Positions 45,115-54,153 of a DNA stretch of 64,000 nucleotides are shown here, piece by piece (position 1 is the stretch's first letter; every line of letters starts with the position of its first letter). Made by a program: the position numbers and the translations under genes. The notes below the pieces were generated by a model, which was given only the letters and a program-made list of their open reading frames with translations, was not told the origin of the DNA and ran no database searches. Source of the DNA: Spirochaetota bacterium (GTDB taxonomy: Bacteria; Spirochaetota; Spirochaetia; Treponematales; UBA12059); contig JAPLSN010000019.1 of NCBI GenBank assembly GCA_026398615.1, forward strand, positions 62,001-126,000, read 5' to 3'.

Positions 45115-46259
45115 TCAGGAGAGTCGGACCGGGCGGGATTCCCCGCTTCATGACCGCGGCGGCCCGGGCGGCGCGGGCCGACCACCGCTACGGTACCTTC
45201 CTCTCGCTCGTGCGATTCGCCTGCGCCCTGGCCGCGGCATGGTCAGCGGCGGTGGCCGCCGCGTCCCTCGGCCTCATCGACGAGAAGACCTTCTACGGGA
45301 TCCTGCTGGCGGTTTCCTCCTCCTGGCCGTTCTTCGTGCTCGTCCCCCGAGCCCCAGGAGCCGCCCGTGCGGCGGTTCGCTCCATCGATGACCACGCGCT
45401 CGTCGAGACGGCCGTATTCGGCGGGGTAGGGCCCGCGAAGGCGCTCGTGGAGAGGGCCGCCGATGCCCTGGTGGCGGCAAGGCCGCCCGAGCGCCGGACC
45501 ATGCGCGCCTGCCTGCGCGAGCGCGGCATACCCCGTGGCACAAAGGCGTTCCTTTTCGCGGCGCTCGCTGCCATCGCGCTCGCGCAGACCGTATCGTTCC
45601 TGTCCCTCCAAAAGTTGTCATTCGGCTTCGCCTCCCCCGATATCGAGGAGGGCCTTCGGGGAGCAAACCGGTCCGACAGCCGTTTCGGATCGGTGCGGCG
45701 GGCCGAAACCGACACGCTCGCCCCGGAAGACGACGGGACGGCGCCGGAAGGATCGGGGCCGGGCCGGGGTGGGCGCGCCGACAAGCGGTTTCCCGAAGAC
45801 GAATCCGTCGAAGGGGCGCAAGGAGCGACGGGCGTCCCGCGAAGCGACCCTTCCTCCGGCAGGGACAACGGCGACGACGCGGCGATCTCCGATGGGGACG
45901 CACAACGCGCTTCCGGTGAGTCGTCATCGGGCGGCGATGGGCTCGCGGGCGAGGACCGGGTCGGCAGGAAAGGATCGGGCGAGGGTGCGGAATCGAAGAA
46001 AGCCGGGTGGGAGGGTTCCGGGCAGAGCCTCCTTTCCGATCCCATGATGGACTATCGCAGCTACCTGGACCGGATCGCCGTCGAACGCGGGGTCAGCAGG
46101 CAGGCCGCGGGCGAAGGCACGGCGTCGAAGGAACTGGAAGGTTTCGTGGAACGGCTCTTCTCATCCTACAGGATCGAGGTCGCCGTGGACCCGATCGACG
46201 ATCCCACGCTCGAAGCGCTCCGTTCCGCGTGGCGCCGCGCGAAGGATGGATTCAGGTGA
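45111..46259 (+). CDS. Membrane protein with long disordered linker, part of VWA/MoxR cluster
   Basis: 382 residues. Two hydrophobic segments lie near 25-65 and a third near 145-165. A very Gly/Ser/Asp/Glu-rich stretch (about 180-310) looks disordered, and a short conserved-looking helical tail follows (YRSYLDRIAVERGVS). The ATG overlaps the VWA stop by 4 bases. I do not recognise the family. Position suggests a structural or adaptor subunit of the same envelope complex. Confidence 0.72.
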   Translation: MIRRVGPGGIPRFMTAAARAARADHRYGTFLSLVRFACALAAAWSAAVAAASLGLIDEKTFYGILLAVSSSWPFFVLVPRAPGAARAAVRSIDDHALVETAVFGGVGPAKALVERAADALVAARPPERRTMRACLRERGIPRGTKAFLFAALAAIALAQTVSFLSLQKLSFGFASPDIEEGLRGANRSDSRFGSVRRAETDTLAPEDDGTAPEGSGPGRGGRADKRFPEDESVEGAQGATGVPRSDPSSGRDNGDDAAISDGDAQRASGESSSGGDGLAGEDRVGRKGSGEGAESKKAGWEGSGQSLLSDPMMDYRSYLDRIAVERGVSRQAAGEGTASKELEGFVERLFSSYRIEVAVDPIDDPTLEALRSAWRRAKDGFR

Positions 46260-46843
46260 GGCGCCTTCTCCCCGCGCTTCCCGCCGGCCCGGTCTTTGCC
46301 GTCGCGGCCATCCTCTCGGGCCTGGCCGCTTTCGCCGCGGCCGCGGCCCTGGAGCGATCTGCCGGAGCCTGGCTGGACCTGCGGGGAAATCTCCTCCTTG
46401 TCGCGGGCATGGAGGAAGGGCTCAGGTTTTCGATCTGCGCGGCCTTTGCGGCCGTCGCGCTCCGGGCCGGTCGGCCCGAACGCGCCCTGTGGGGCGTCGT
46501 TTCCGCCGCCGCCTTCGGCCTCGCGGAAAACCTTTCCTACTACCTCGCGTTCCCGGACGCTGCGGCCTTCCTCAGGCTCTTGTACAGCCAGCCGGTGCAT
46601 GTCAATGCCGCGCTGGCGTTCACCGTGGCGCTGTCGACGCGGAAACCGGTGGCGATGGCAGCGGCAGTCGCCGTCGCGTTCGGCTACCATCTGGCATTCA
46701 ACGCGGCCGCGTCCCTTTTCCAGGCCGGCACGATCGCGCCTGCCGGCGGGATCGTCAATGCGGCAATTCTCATGATCCTTTTCGCCCTCGCGAGGGAAAC
46801 CGTCACATTCCAAGGAGCGTTCCGTGGACAGCGAAGAACTTGA
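46256..46843 (+). CDS. PrsW-like intramembrane metalloprotease
   Basis: 195 residues starting with GTG at 46256, overlapping the previous stop as GTGA. Five or six membrane helices carry the pattern of PrsW proteases: an EE pair (GMEEGLRF), an EN motif (FGLAENLSYY) and later histidines (VHVN, GYHLAFN). These enzymes cleave membrane proteins such as anti-sigma factors. Within this chain it could cut a VWA or linker partner; that role is inferred. An alternative family is CPBP, which also uses EE and H motifs. Confidence 0.7.
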   Translation: MRRLLPALPAGPVFAVAAILSGLAAFAAAAALERSAGAWLDLRGNLLLVAGMEEGLRFSICAAFAAVALRAGRPERALWGVVSAAAFGLAENLSYYLAFPDAAAFLRLLYSQPVHVNAALAFTVALSTRKPVAMAAAVAVAFGYHLAFNAAASLFQAGTIAPAGGIVNAAILMILFALARETVTFQGAFRGQRRT

Positions 46844-47834
46844 CCGCATCATCCGGACCATTTCCAGCTTCCGCGACCGGTACCGGCTCTACGTCGGATC
46901 CCGCGTCGTAGGATATCCCGAGCTCCTGGACCGGCTCTTCATCGCCTTTCTCGCCGGGGGCAGCGTGCTGCTAGAGGGCGCGCCGGGACTCGGGAAGACG
47001 ACGCTCGCCCGCGCGTACTCCACGTTCTTCGGCCTGGACTACAGCCGGGTCCAGTTCACGCCCGACCTCATGCCGCTCGACATCGTCGGCTCCAACATCC
47101 TCGAGGACGAGGGGGGCGGACGCCGCTCCTTCAGGTTCTATCGGGGCCCCATCTTCTCCAACATAATCCTCGGGGACGAGATCAACCGGGCGTCGCCCAA
47201 GACGCAGTCCGCCTTCCTGGAGGCCATGGAGGAAAAGCGCGTCACCTTCCTCGGCACCACCTACGAACTTCCCAAGCCCTTCTTCGTGATAGCCACCCAG
47301 AACCCCATCGAGCTCGAGGGAACCTACCCGCTTCCGGAGGCGCAGATCGACCGATTCATCATGAAGCTGGACTTCGCCATGCCCGATTTCCTCGCGCTCC
47401 GGGAGATCATGAACCTCTCCCCCGGGGACATGAAGGGCGCGCCGGCCGACCGGGAGGAGACCCTGCGCGTGCTCGCCGACTGGGAAAACGCTTCGGGCTC
47501 CATGGCTTCGCTTTCCGAGGTGACCGACTACGCGGCCCGGCTCGTGCTCTCGACGCACCCCGACAAGTCCGAATCGAGGCTCGTCCGCACGTACGTGGCA
47601 TACGGCGCCAGTCCCCGCTGCGCGGTCGCCCTCCTCAGGGCCGCGAAGGCGGCGGCCGCCGCGGACGGGCGCCCGGCGGTCTCGTACGACGATCTCGACG
47701 ACCTCTTCCTGCCGGTCACCGCGCATCGAATCGTCATGCGCTTCGAAGCCGAGGCGGACGGCATCAAGGCCTCCGACATCGTGGCGGACGCCCGCGCGGT
47801 CGCCCGCCACGCGCTGACCCGGAACACGCTGTGA
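46824..47834 (+). CDS. MoxR-family AAA+ ATPase
   Basis: 336 residues starting with GTG at 46824, with AAGGAG 6 bases upstream; it overlaps the protease gene by 20 bases. Walker A is EGAPGLGKTT, Walker B is ILGDEINRAS, sensor 1 is ATQNP, and the arginine-finger region ends PEAQIDRF. MoxR ATPases act as chaperones that load metal ions or remodel VWA-domain partners; VWA and DUF58 proteins are encoded on both sides. Confidence 0.93.
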   Translation: MDSEELDRIIRTISSFRDRYRLYVGSRVVGYPELLDRLFIAFLAGGSVLLEGAPGLGKTTLARAYSTFFGLDYSRVQFTPDLMPLDIVGSNILEDEGGGRRSFRFYRGPIFSNIILGDEINRASPKTQSAFLEAMEEKRVTFLGTTYELPKPFFVIATQNPIELEGTYPLPEAQIDRFIMKLDFAMPDFLALREIMNLSPGDMKGAPADREETLRVLADWENASGSMASLSEVTDYAARLVLSTHPDKSESRLVRTYVAYGASPRCAVALLRAAKAAAAADGRPAVSYDDLDDLFLPVTAHRIVMRFEAEADGIKASDIVADARAVARHALTRNTL

Positions 47835-48670
47835 TCAGTCCGGATCCCGAGTGCGACGCCATCGTACGCGCGTTCCGCCGCCGCGACAGCCGTTCGAGAA
47901 CCCTCCTCCCGGTGTCCAGCAGGGAGCCGTCGTTCAGGAAGGGCGGCTTCGGGTTCGACCTCAAGACGATCAGGGAATACCAGCCTTTCGACGATCCGCG
48001 CTCTATCGACTGGAAGCTCTATGGCCGCACGGACCGGGCCTACGTCAAGGAATACTTCGAAGACGAATCGGACGGAGCGGCCGTCCTGCTCGACCATTCC
48101 GCGAGCGTGCGCGCCTTCGACCGCGACGTCCTGGCGCGTTTCGCCTTTTCCCTGTGCTACGTGCTTTCGTCCCTCGGCTACCTGCTCACGGTCTTTGCCT
48201 ACTCGGACCGCCTGGGCGCCCGCGCCGAGATCGGCCGCAGGAGTTCGCTGAAAGACCTGGATTCGCTGCTTTCGAACGCCCAGCCCGCCGGAAGGACGGA
48301 TTCCGCGCAAGCCGCCCGGGAAGCCAGGTCGCGGGTACCGTTCCAGCGGCTTTTCGTCGTGTCGGATTTCCACGACGCCAGCTTCGTCCCCTCGGCGTCC
48401 GGCTTCAGGTCGGCCTACCTCGTCAGGCTCAAGGTCCCGGTCGAGAGCCTCGCCGGGGACGCCGCGGAACTCGAGATCGACGATCCCGAAACGGGTGACC
48501 GGATCCACGTGCCCTGGGATGACGAGGGGAAAAAGCTGTTCCGTCGATACGACGCGTGGATTTCCGGCAAGCTCGCTTCGGATCCCAGGACGGAACTCTT
48601 CGTCGAGCTCGAGCCAGGCACGGAACGCGGCCCGGTCTACCGCGCAGTGGCGGACAAGCTCCATGTTTGA
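47831..48670 (+). CDS. DUF58 domain protein
   Basis: 279 residues starting with GTG and overlapping the MoxR stop as GTGA. The DUF58 signature region is FDLKTIREYQPFDDPRSIDW. A degenerate VWA-like fold follows (VLLDHSASVRAF) in which the metal-site serines are partly kept. The family is always found with MoxR and is thought to be its partner. No transmembrane segment is obvious, unlike longer homologues. Confidence 0.9.
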   Translation: MISPDPECDAIVRAFRRRDSRSRTLLPVSSREPSFRKGGFGFDLKTIREYQPFDDPRSIDWKLYGRTDRAYVKEYFEDESDGAAVLLDHSASVRAFDRDVLARFAFSLCYVLSSLGYLLTVFAYSDRLGARAEIGRRSSLKDLDSLLSNAQPAGRTDSAQAAREARSRVPFQRLFVVSDFHDASFVPSASGFRSAYLVRLKVPVESLAGDAAELEIDDPETGDRIHVPWDDEGKKLFRRYDAWISGKLASDPRTELFVELEPGTERGPVYRAVADKLHV

Positions 48671-50150
48671 GTTCATCATCTTCCTCGCCGCGTTCGGCCT
48701 CCCCGTGGCGGTGCTCCTCTTCGTCACCGTGCGCTCGCGCCGCAAGCTCGTCCTCCCGACCGCCTTCTTCACGGGCGGGAAGCGGCCCTCTCCCGCCGCG
48801 CTCTTCCTGCGGACCATAAGGGCGCGCTCCGACCTGCTCTTCGACCTGGCCCTGGCGCTCATCGCGGCGCTCGCCTTTTCCGGCATCCTCGAGCGGCCTC
48901 GCGGCGTCGCCTTCGCCATCGACTGCTCCCGCTCGGTCATTTCGGGATACCCGGGCAACCGCCCCCTCGACGCCGGGCTGGAGGCGATCATCCGCGACGA
49001 GCGCCTGCGCGGCGCCCGCGTGTACGCGATCGGCGCCGACACGGCCCGGCTCGAACCGGGAATCGTCGACGTCACGCGGTTCTTCGGGAATGCGGGCGCG
49101 GGGGCGACGGTCCTGGAGCGGGTCGAGTCCGCCGCCGCCCGGCTGGAACGGTCCACGGCGTTCCTCGGCTTCGATCCGAACGCGTTGAACGATCCGGTTT
49201 TTTCGCGTTTCGCCAGGGTCGTCCTCGTCACCGACCGATTCCTCCGGGATCGGCAGGAGTTCGAGCGATCCGGACGCTTCGAGCTCCTGGAGGTCGGCGC
49301 GGCGAGCGAACCCTGGCTCTACCCCGCCTGGACGGGCTATGACCCTGAGTCCGCCACGTGGAAAGCCGCGATCGTGGCGGGCGGCTACGGAGGCAAAGCC
49401 GTCCTCACGGAACCGGTCGTCTACCGCGCAGGGCCGGGTCCCGTCAAGGAACTCCGGCCCGGCGACTGCATCAGGGAAAGGACGGCCTACGGCTTCAGAC
49501 TGTCGTTCCCCGTTCCCGGGATCTACGCCATCAAGTCAGGCACGACGGCCGTGCCCTTCGAAGTGCCCGGCGGACCGTATCGTCCCGCGGGCTCGGGTAA
49601 ATTCGGCGAGGCCATGGCCGGACTTTTCGCCTTCCTTCCGGCTCCCGGCGGCGGCGACACGGCCCTGCGCTTCGCTCCCGCCTCCTCCAGGCCGCGGGGA
49701 GGCGATTTGACCTTCGAACCCGCGGATGATCGCGCGGCCGGCTCCGTCCTGGGGCTCGCCGATCCGGGCGCGGCGTACGGGGCGACGCTCCAGGTCGGGG
49801 AACCGGACCGCGGCGCGATCGCGCTCACCGGCCGTTCGCTCGGCGACGAAGAGCTGCCGCTCCTGTTCTGGGGAGCTCTCAACGCGCGCAAACCGCCGCC
49901 CCGGGACGGGAGCGCTCAACGGACCGGGGAAGGCTGGGTCGTCCGGGGCAGCTCGGGGACTGCGGTCGTGAACCCGCCCATGGAAGAATACGCCGGGACG
50001 CAGCCTTCCGCCGCATGGGAAGAGCCGGCCGGACGGCGGGCCATCGCTTGGTACTGGATTCCCGCGCTGTTGGCCGCGTACGCGGGAAAAATCGCCTTCA
50101 TGGCTTCCAGGAAAGGCAAAAAAGCCGCTCCCGTCACCGCGGCGGAATGA
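48663..50150 (+). CDS. BatA-like membrane protein with degenerate VWA region
   Basis: 495 residues. The N-terminal helix pair resembles the BatA N-terminal domain (FIIFLAAFGLPVAVLLFV, then LPTAFF). A second helix at about 60-75 precedes a VWA-like region in which the metal motif is degraded (AIDCSRSVIS instead of DxSxS). A large beta-rich periplasmic region follows, with a last helix near the C-terminus (IPALLAAYAGKIAFM). The ATG lies inside the end of the DUF58 gene (8 bases overlap). It ends the chain; a convergent gene follows. Confidence 0.75.
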   Translation: MFEFIIFLAAFGLPVAVLLFVTVRSRRKLVLPTAFFTGGKRPSPAALFLRTIRARSDLLFDLALALIAALAFSGILERPRGVAFAIDCSRSVISGYPGNRPLDAGLEAIIRDERLRGARVYAIGADTARLEPGIVDVTRFFGNAGAGATVLERVESAAARLERSTAFLGFDPNALNDPVFSRFARVVLVTDRFLRDRQEFERSGRFELLEVGAASEPWLYPAWTGYDPESATWKAAIVAGGYGGKAVLTEPVVYRAGPGPVKELRPGDCIRERTAYGFRLSFPVPGIYAIKSGTTAVPFEVPGGPYRPAGSGKFGEAMAGLFAFLPAPGGGDTALRFAPASSRPRGGDLTFEPADDRAAGSVLGLADPGAAYGATLQVGEPDRGAIALTGRSLGDEELPLLFWGALNARKPPPRDGSAQRTGEGWVVRGSSGTAVVNPPMEEYAGTQPSAAWEEPAGRRAIAWYWIPALLAAYAGKIAFMASRKGKKAAPVTAAE

Positions 50151-50169
50151 CGGACGGCATCCTGCCGGA

Positions 50170-51594
50170 TCACATCGCTTTCTTCGTCTCCTCGCTCAGC
50201 CTCAGCTTGAGAGCGCGCAGGTTCTCGGTGATGGAAACGCGGTAGAGGTGCGGGTTGAGAAGCCGTAGGTAGGTGGAATCGAAGCGCGCCAGGGCGGACG
50301 CCGCGCGTTCCCGGATCGCATCGAGCACGGCCGGCGGCGCGAGGCGCAGGCCGCCTTCCATGACTTTCGACAGCATGGAAACGGCATTCCCGTCCGGCGT
50401 CATGGTGAAGCGCCTCGTGTCGAGCGAGGGATGGTAGAAGGTCTGCTCGACGCCCGATGCCAGGGCTTCATCGGAAAGGGTCATCACGTCCGCGATCGGT
50501 CCATCGTCGTCATGGAGCCGCCAGACGTCCTTGATGCCCGGGTCCGTCGACTTTGCGGGATTCTCGGAAACTTTCATGGTCGGATCCATGCGCCCGCCGC
50601 GTTCGACGGCCGCGAGCTTGTACACACCCGTGAAGGAAGATTCGCACCCGCCGGTCACCAGGCTCGTGCCGACGCCCCACACGTCGATCGGCGACGATTC
50701 GGCGACGAGGCGCTCGATGATCGTCTCGTCGAGCTCGTTCGATACTACGATGAACGAGTCCCGCAAGCCCGCGTCGTCGAGCGCCTTGCGCACCTGGGCC
50801 GACAGGTACTGGATGTCGCCCGAATCCAGGCGGACGCCGAAGCGCTTGCCCCGCTCGGCCAGGCGCTTCCCGGCGAGGATCGCGTTCCTGACGCCGCTCC
50901 CGAGGGTATCGTAGGTGTCGATGAGGAAGATCGTCTTGTCCGGGTAGAGTTCAGCGTACGCGTCGAAGGCTTCGCGCTCGGAGGGAAAGGCCATCACCCA
51001 CGAATGGGCCATCGTTCCCATGGCGGGGATGCCGAGGTTCCTGGCCGCCTGCACGTTCGAAGTCCCGTACGCGCCCCCGATGTACGCCGCCCGTGCGGCC
51101 GACAGGGCGCCGTCGCGGCCCTGGGCGCGGCGCAGGCCGAATTCCATGATCCTGCCTCCCTTCGCGGCGCGCGAAATGCGGGCGGCCTTCGTGGCGATGA
51201 GGCTCTGGAAATTGACCGTGTTGAGCACCAGCCCCTCGATCAACTGCCCCTCGACAAGGGAGGAGTGTACGCGGAGCAGCGGTTCGTGCGGAAATATGAC
51301 ATCACCTTCCGCGAAGGCGTAGATGTCTCCCTTGAAGCTGAAACCCTCGAGGTAGTGCAGGAATCTATCCGAAAAGGTCCCGAGCCCGTCGAGGTACTCG
51401 AGGTCGTCCCCGGAAAAACGGAAGCCCTGCAGGGCTTCGAGGAGCGGATCCAGGCCCGCGAACAGCGAGTAACCGCCGCCCCAGGGTTGCCGCCTGAAGA
51501 ACAAGTTGAAGACCGCGGGGCGGTCGAGTCCGTATTCGAGGTACCCCTGGGCCATGGTCAGCTCGTAGAAATCCGTGAAAAGTCCGCCGGACAT
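50170..51594 (-). CDS. pncB: Nicotinate phosphoribosyltransferase
   Basis: 474 residues of the PncB2-like group. It joins nicotinate and PRPP to nicotinate mononucleotide for NAD salvage. Motifs include TDFYELTMAQGY at the start, EFGLRRAQG (substrate/PRPP region), GTMAHSWVMAF and VRLDSGD. The ATG lies 3 bases after the pncA stop, so the two salvage genes form a coupled operon. It converges on the BatA-like gene. Confidence 0.94.
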   Translation of the reverse strand: MSGGLFTDFYELTMAQGYLEYGLDRPAVFNLFFRRQPWGGGYSLFAGLDPLLEALQGFRFSGDDLEYLDGLGTFSDRFLHYLEGFSFKGDIYAFAEGDVIFPHEPLLRVHSSLVEGQLIEGLVLNTVNFQSLIATKAARISRAAKGGRIMEFGLRRAQGRDGALSAARAAYIGGAYGTSNVQAARNLGIPAMGTMAHSWVMAFPSEREAFDAYAELYPDKTIFLIDTYDTLGSGVRNAILAGKRLAERGKRFGVRLDSGDIQYLSAQVRKALDDAGLRDSFIVVSNELDETIIERLVAESSPIDVWGVGTSLVTGGCESSFTGVYKLAAVERGGRMDPTMKVSENPAKSTDPGIKDVWRLHDDDGPIADVMTLSDEALASGVEQTFYHPSLDTRRFTMTPDGNAVSMLSKVMEGGLRLAPPAVLDAIRERAASALARFDSTYLRLLNPHLYRVSITENLRALKLRLSEETKKAM

Positions 51595-51597
51595 GGC

Positions 51598-52224
51598 TTA
51601 CGCGACCTCTTCCGACAGGGCGAAACGGATGCTGGCGGCCCGCATGGCCGCGACTGCCCGGTCCCGGTTGCCCGCGGGAACGTCGACGGCGCGAACCGCG
51701 TCCTCCAGGACGGCGACGCGGTAGCCGAGGCGCACGGCATCGGCCGCCGTGAAGAACACGCAGTAATCGGTCGCGATGCCGGCTATCCAGAGTTCGGCGA
51801 CGCCCATCGCGCGCAGCCAGCCGTCCAGCCCGGTGACGGTGCTGCCGTCGTTTTCGAAGAATGCGGAATAGGAATCGAGGCCGGGAGCCGTCCCCTTGCG
51901 GATCACCAGGCGGTACGGCGCCGTATCGAGGCCGGGGTGAAAATCAGATCCCCGGGTTCCGGCGACGCAATGATCGGGCCAGAGTGTCTGCCCTATGCCC
52001 CCGGCATCCATATGCGAATACGGCTCCGCGCCGGGGTGGGAGGAAGCGAAGGACACATGGCCCCGCGGATGCCAGTCCTGGGTCAGGACGGCCGAACGGA
52101 AAAAACCGGCCACCCGGTTGACGACCGGCACGACGAGGTCTCCTCCGGAAACGGCAAGGGCGCCGCCGGGGCAGAAGTCATTCTGAATGTCGACGGCCAG
52201 GAAGGCTGTTTCGACCGGCATCAT
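51598..52224 (-). CDS. pncA: Nicotinamidase
   Basis: 208 residues. It hydrolyses nicotinamide to nicotinate, the substrate of the next gene. The catalytic triad is visible: Asp in VDIQNDFCPGG, Lys in VIRKGT and Cys in IATDYCVFF. Metal-binding Asp/His residues are in TQDWHPRGH. GGAGG lies 7 bases before the ATG at 52224. Confidence 0.94.
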   Translation of the reverse strand: MMPVETAFLAVDIQNDFCPGGALAVSGGDLVVPVVNRVAGFFRSAVLTQDWHPRGHVSFASSHPGAEPYSHMDAGGIGQTLWPDHCVAGTRGSDFHPGLDTAPYRLVIRKGTAPGLDSYSAFFENDGSTVTGLDGWLRAMGVAELWIAGIATDYCVFFTAADAVRLGYRVAVLEDAVRAVDVPAGNRDRAVAAMRAASIRFALSEEVA

Positions 52225-52370
52225 GGTCCGACCTCCGAAACGCGCGATTCACCCCCGCTTCGCCCCGGGAGCGATGCCGGACGGCGCGGTCGGCGCCTTC
52301 GGGCAGGTACAGCATACAACGATCCCGGCTCTGGCGTCCATTCGCCCGGGAAGCAGGGTCGTTACCTTTT

Positions 52371-53756
52371 TCAGTCGCAGCGCAGCGAACAGGCCAGATG
52401 GAATTCCAGCTTTTCCCCGAATCCGGCCGCGCCGTCGAGATCGAAGTCAGAAAGGGAAATTCCCGCGGTGACGAGCATCCTTTCGCTTCCCCTCCTGACG
52501 GAGAACCGCGCCGAGAGCAGGGTTTCCTCTCCCGACGAAACCGAGTAGCGCGCGCTCGCCCCGAAACCGCAAGCGGTCGACGCCTGGGGAATGCCCGCGG
52601 AAGCCACTGCCGAGAGCTTCAACCCCGGACGCTCACCCGGGGTCCAGTCGCGTTCGGCCGCGATCCCGAACTCCGCCGCGCGCGGTTGGCTTCCGAACGA
52701 GGCGAGCGTGGAGCATGAAACGGACCATTGCCCTTCGTTCCACCCCCCCCCGGCGTCCAGGGAGAGCAAACCCGTTTCCAGAGAACCCCCGAGCAGGCAG
52801 GATCGTTCGGGCAGGTTCCCTGGCTCGTCCGACGCCGCCGCCGCGAGGGATATGCCCCAACCATCACGGTCGATGCCCGCTTCGATGGAATACCCATAGC
52901 ACGGGCACGGGACGGACTCGGTTCCATACCATGCCGGTCCGCACAAGCCCGCGGTCGCGTTCGCCCGGAAGGCCCCGGCATCGAGGGCGCCTTCCATCCT
53001 GAGTCCGCAGGCCGGTTCGCCGCGGAATGGCACCAGGCCCCCCGCGGCAAGCGCCGCCTCGAAGAAATGGCCTTCCCTCCGGAGAACCGCCGCTCCAGCC
53101 AGGGCAGGCCCTGGCGGCGGCAGGCGTTCCTCCAGCCAGCTGTCGAAACCCGATCCCTCCCAACCTGCCCGTTCGACGAGAACTTCGAATCTCCCGCCGG
53201 ACCAGGGCGCAGAATACCACGCGCCCACGCGCTCCGCCGCGACGCTGGACGGATCGGTCCCGCGTCTGCCGACGGCAAAGATCCCCGCGTCGGCGCCGAG
53301 AACCACGCCATAGCGCGGCGCTTCGCAGGATGGGTCCGGATCGAAGGGCCGTTTCGCGTCGGCGTCGAAATACCGCGAGGTCGATGCGGGGGAGGCGAGG
53401 AAGCGTTCGACGCCCACAGGTTCGACCGGACCCGCGGTTATCGTCGGGGAGGAAAAACCGGCACGTACATCGTCCGGGGCCGGGTACCCGCCCGCTGCCG
53501 CCTTCCCCGTCAACCTCCCGAAGACCGACCCGAGGGGAGACGCAAGGCGAAACCTTCCGTCCGCGTCGCCGTCGCCTTCCAGGATCGAATAAAAGGACCA
53601 GCTTGCCCTTCCAAACCCCCAGGAAACGTCGGGCAGGATGAATGGTTCCTCTTCGTCGATGCCGGTCGCGGTGACGGAAACGGGTTCGAAGGATAAAACC
53701 GGGAAGATCGGGAGGAACGAAAGCCCGAAGGCCAGGCAGCGGGCGGCAAGCTTCAT
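52371..53756 (-). CDS. Exported beta-rich protein, possible outer-membrane barrel
   Basis: About 461 residues. A signal peptide (LAFGLSFLPIFPVLSF) precedes a long sequence with alternating hydrophobic residues, many Gly and aromatic residues (GAWYSAPWSGGRFEVLVE), and a final Leu-Arg-Cys-Asp. This is the profile of an outer-membrane barrel, though the usual terminal Phe is missing. No ribosome-binding site is clear before the ATG at 53756; the longer frame to 53912 crosses the promoter region and is rejected. No family is recognised. Confidence 0.6.
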   Translation of the reverse strand: MKLAARCLAFGLSFLPIFPVLSFEPVSVTATGIDEEEPFILPDVSWGFGRASWSFYSILEGDGDADGRFRLASPLGSVFGRLTGKAAAGGYPAPDDVRAGFSSPTITAGPVEPVGVERFLASPASTSRYFDADAKRPFDPDPSCEAPRYGVVLGADAGIFAVGRRGTDPSSVAAERVGAWYSAPWSGGRFEVLVERAGWEGSGFDSWLEERLPPPGPALAGAAVLRREGHFFEAALAAGGLVPFRGEPACGLRMEGALDAGAFRANATAGLCGPAWYGTESVPCPCYGYSIEAGIDRDGWGISLAAAASDEPGNLPERSCLLGGSLETGLLSLDAGGGWNEGQWSVSCSTLASFGSQPRAAEFGIAAERDWTPGERPGLKLSAVASAGIPQASTACGFGASARYSVSSGEETLLSARFSVRRGSERMLVTAGISLSDFDLDGAAGFGEKLEFHLACSLRCD

Positions 53757-53860
53757 ACCGACAGGTACGCCGACCGGAGGGTCCTGCGCTTGCTTCCCGG
53801 ACGAACGGAGGCTGTGGAAAGCGAAACATCTGCAAGCCGCCGTTTCGTATTCTTTTCCGC

Positions 53861-53890
53861 TTGACGATGCTATTTCATATATAGTATTAT
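53861..53890 (+). promoter_or_regulatory. Candidate sigma70 promoter of the glutaredoxin gene
   Basis: TTGACG (53861-53866) and TATTAT (53885-53890) are spaced by 18 bases in a distinctly AT-rich patch just before the glutaredoxin ribosome-binding site. This is one of the clearest promoter-like sites in the window. Confidence 0.6.
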
Positions 53891-53923
53891 CAATATATAA
53901 AATTGCTCCCAAGGAGGTTCGCC

Positions 53924-54151
53924 ATGTCGATACGCTTGTATTCCACTCCCTCCTGTTCCTATTGCAGGCTCGTGAAGGATTGGTTCAGGGCCCGTAACGT
54001 GAAATTCGACGAGTACAACGTGACCGCGGATCAGCGGAAAGCCGAGGAGATGGTGTGCAAGAGCGGGCAGTCGGGCGTCCCGGTCATAGACGTGAACGGG
54101 CGCATCATCATCGGCTTCAACCAGCCGGAACTGGAACGCGCCCTGCGCTGA
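53924..54151 (+). CDS. Glutaredoxin-like protein
   Basis: 75 residues with the dithiol active site STPSCSYC and the cis-proline region GVPVIDVNGR, then a glutathione/thioredoxin-fold ending (GFNQPELERAL). It resembles the short NrdH/YruB-type glutaredoxins. AAGGAGG lies 6 bases before the ATG at 53924. It reduces disulfides in the cytoplasm; the partner is not shown by the neighbours. Confidence 0.9.
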   Translation: MSIRLYSTPSCSYCRLVKDWFRARNVKFDEYNVTADQRKAEEMVCKSGQSGVPVIDVNGRIIIGFNQPELERALR

Positions 54152-54153
54152 AA

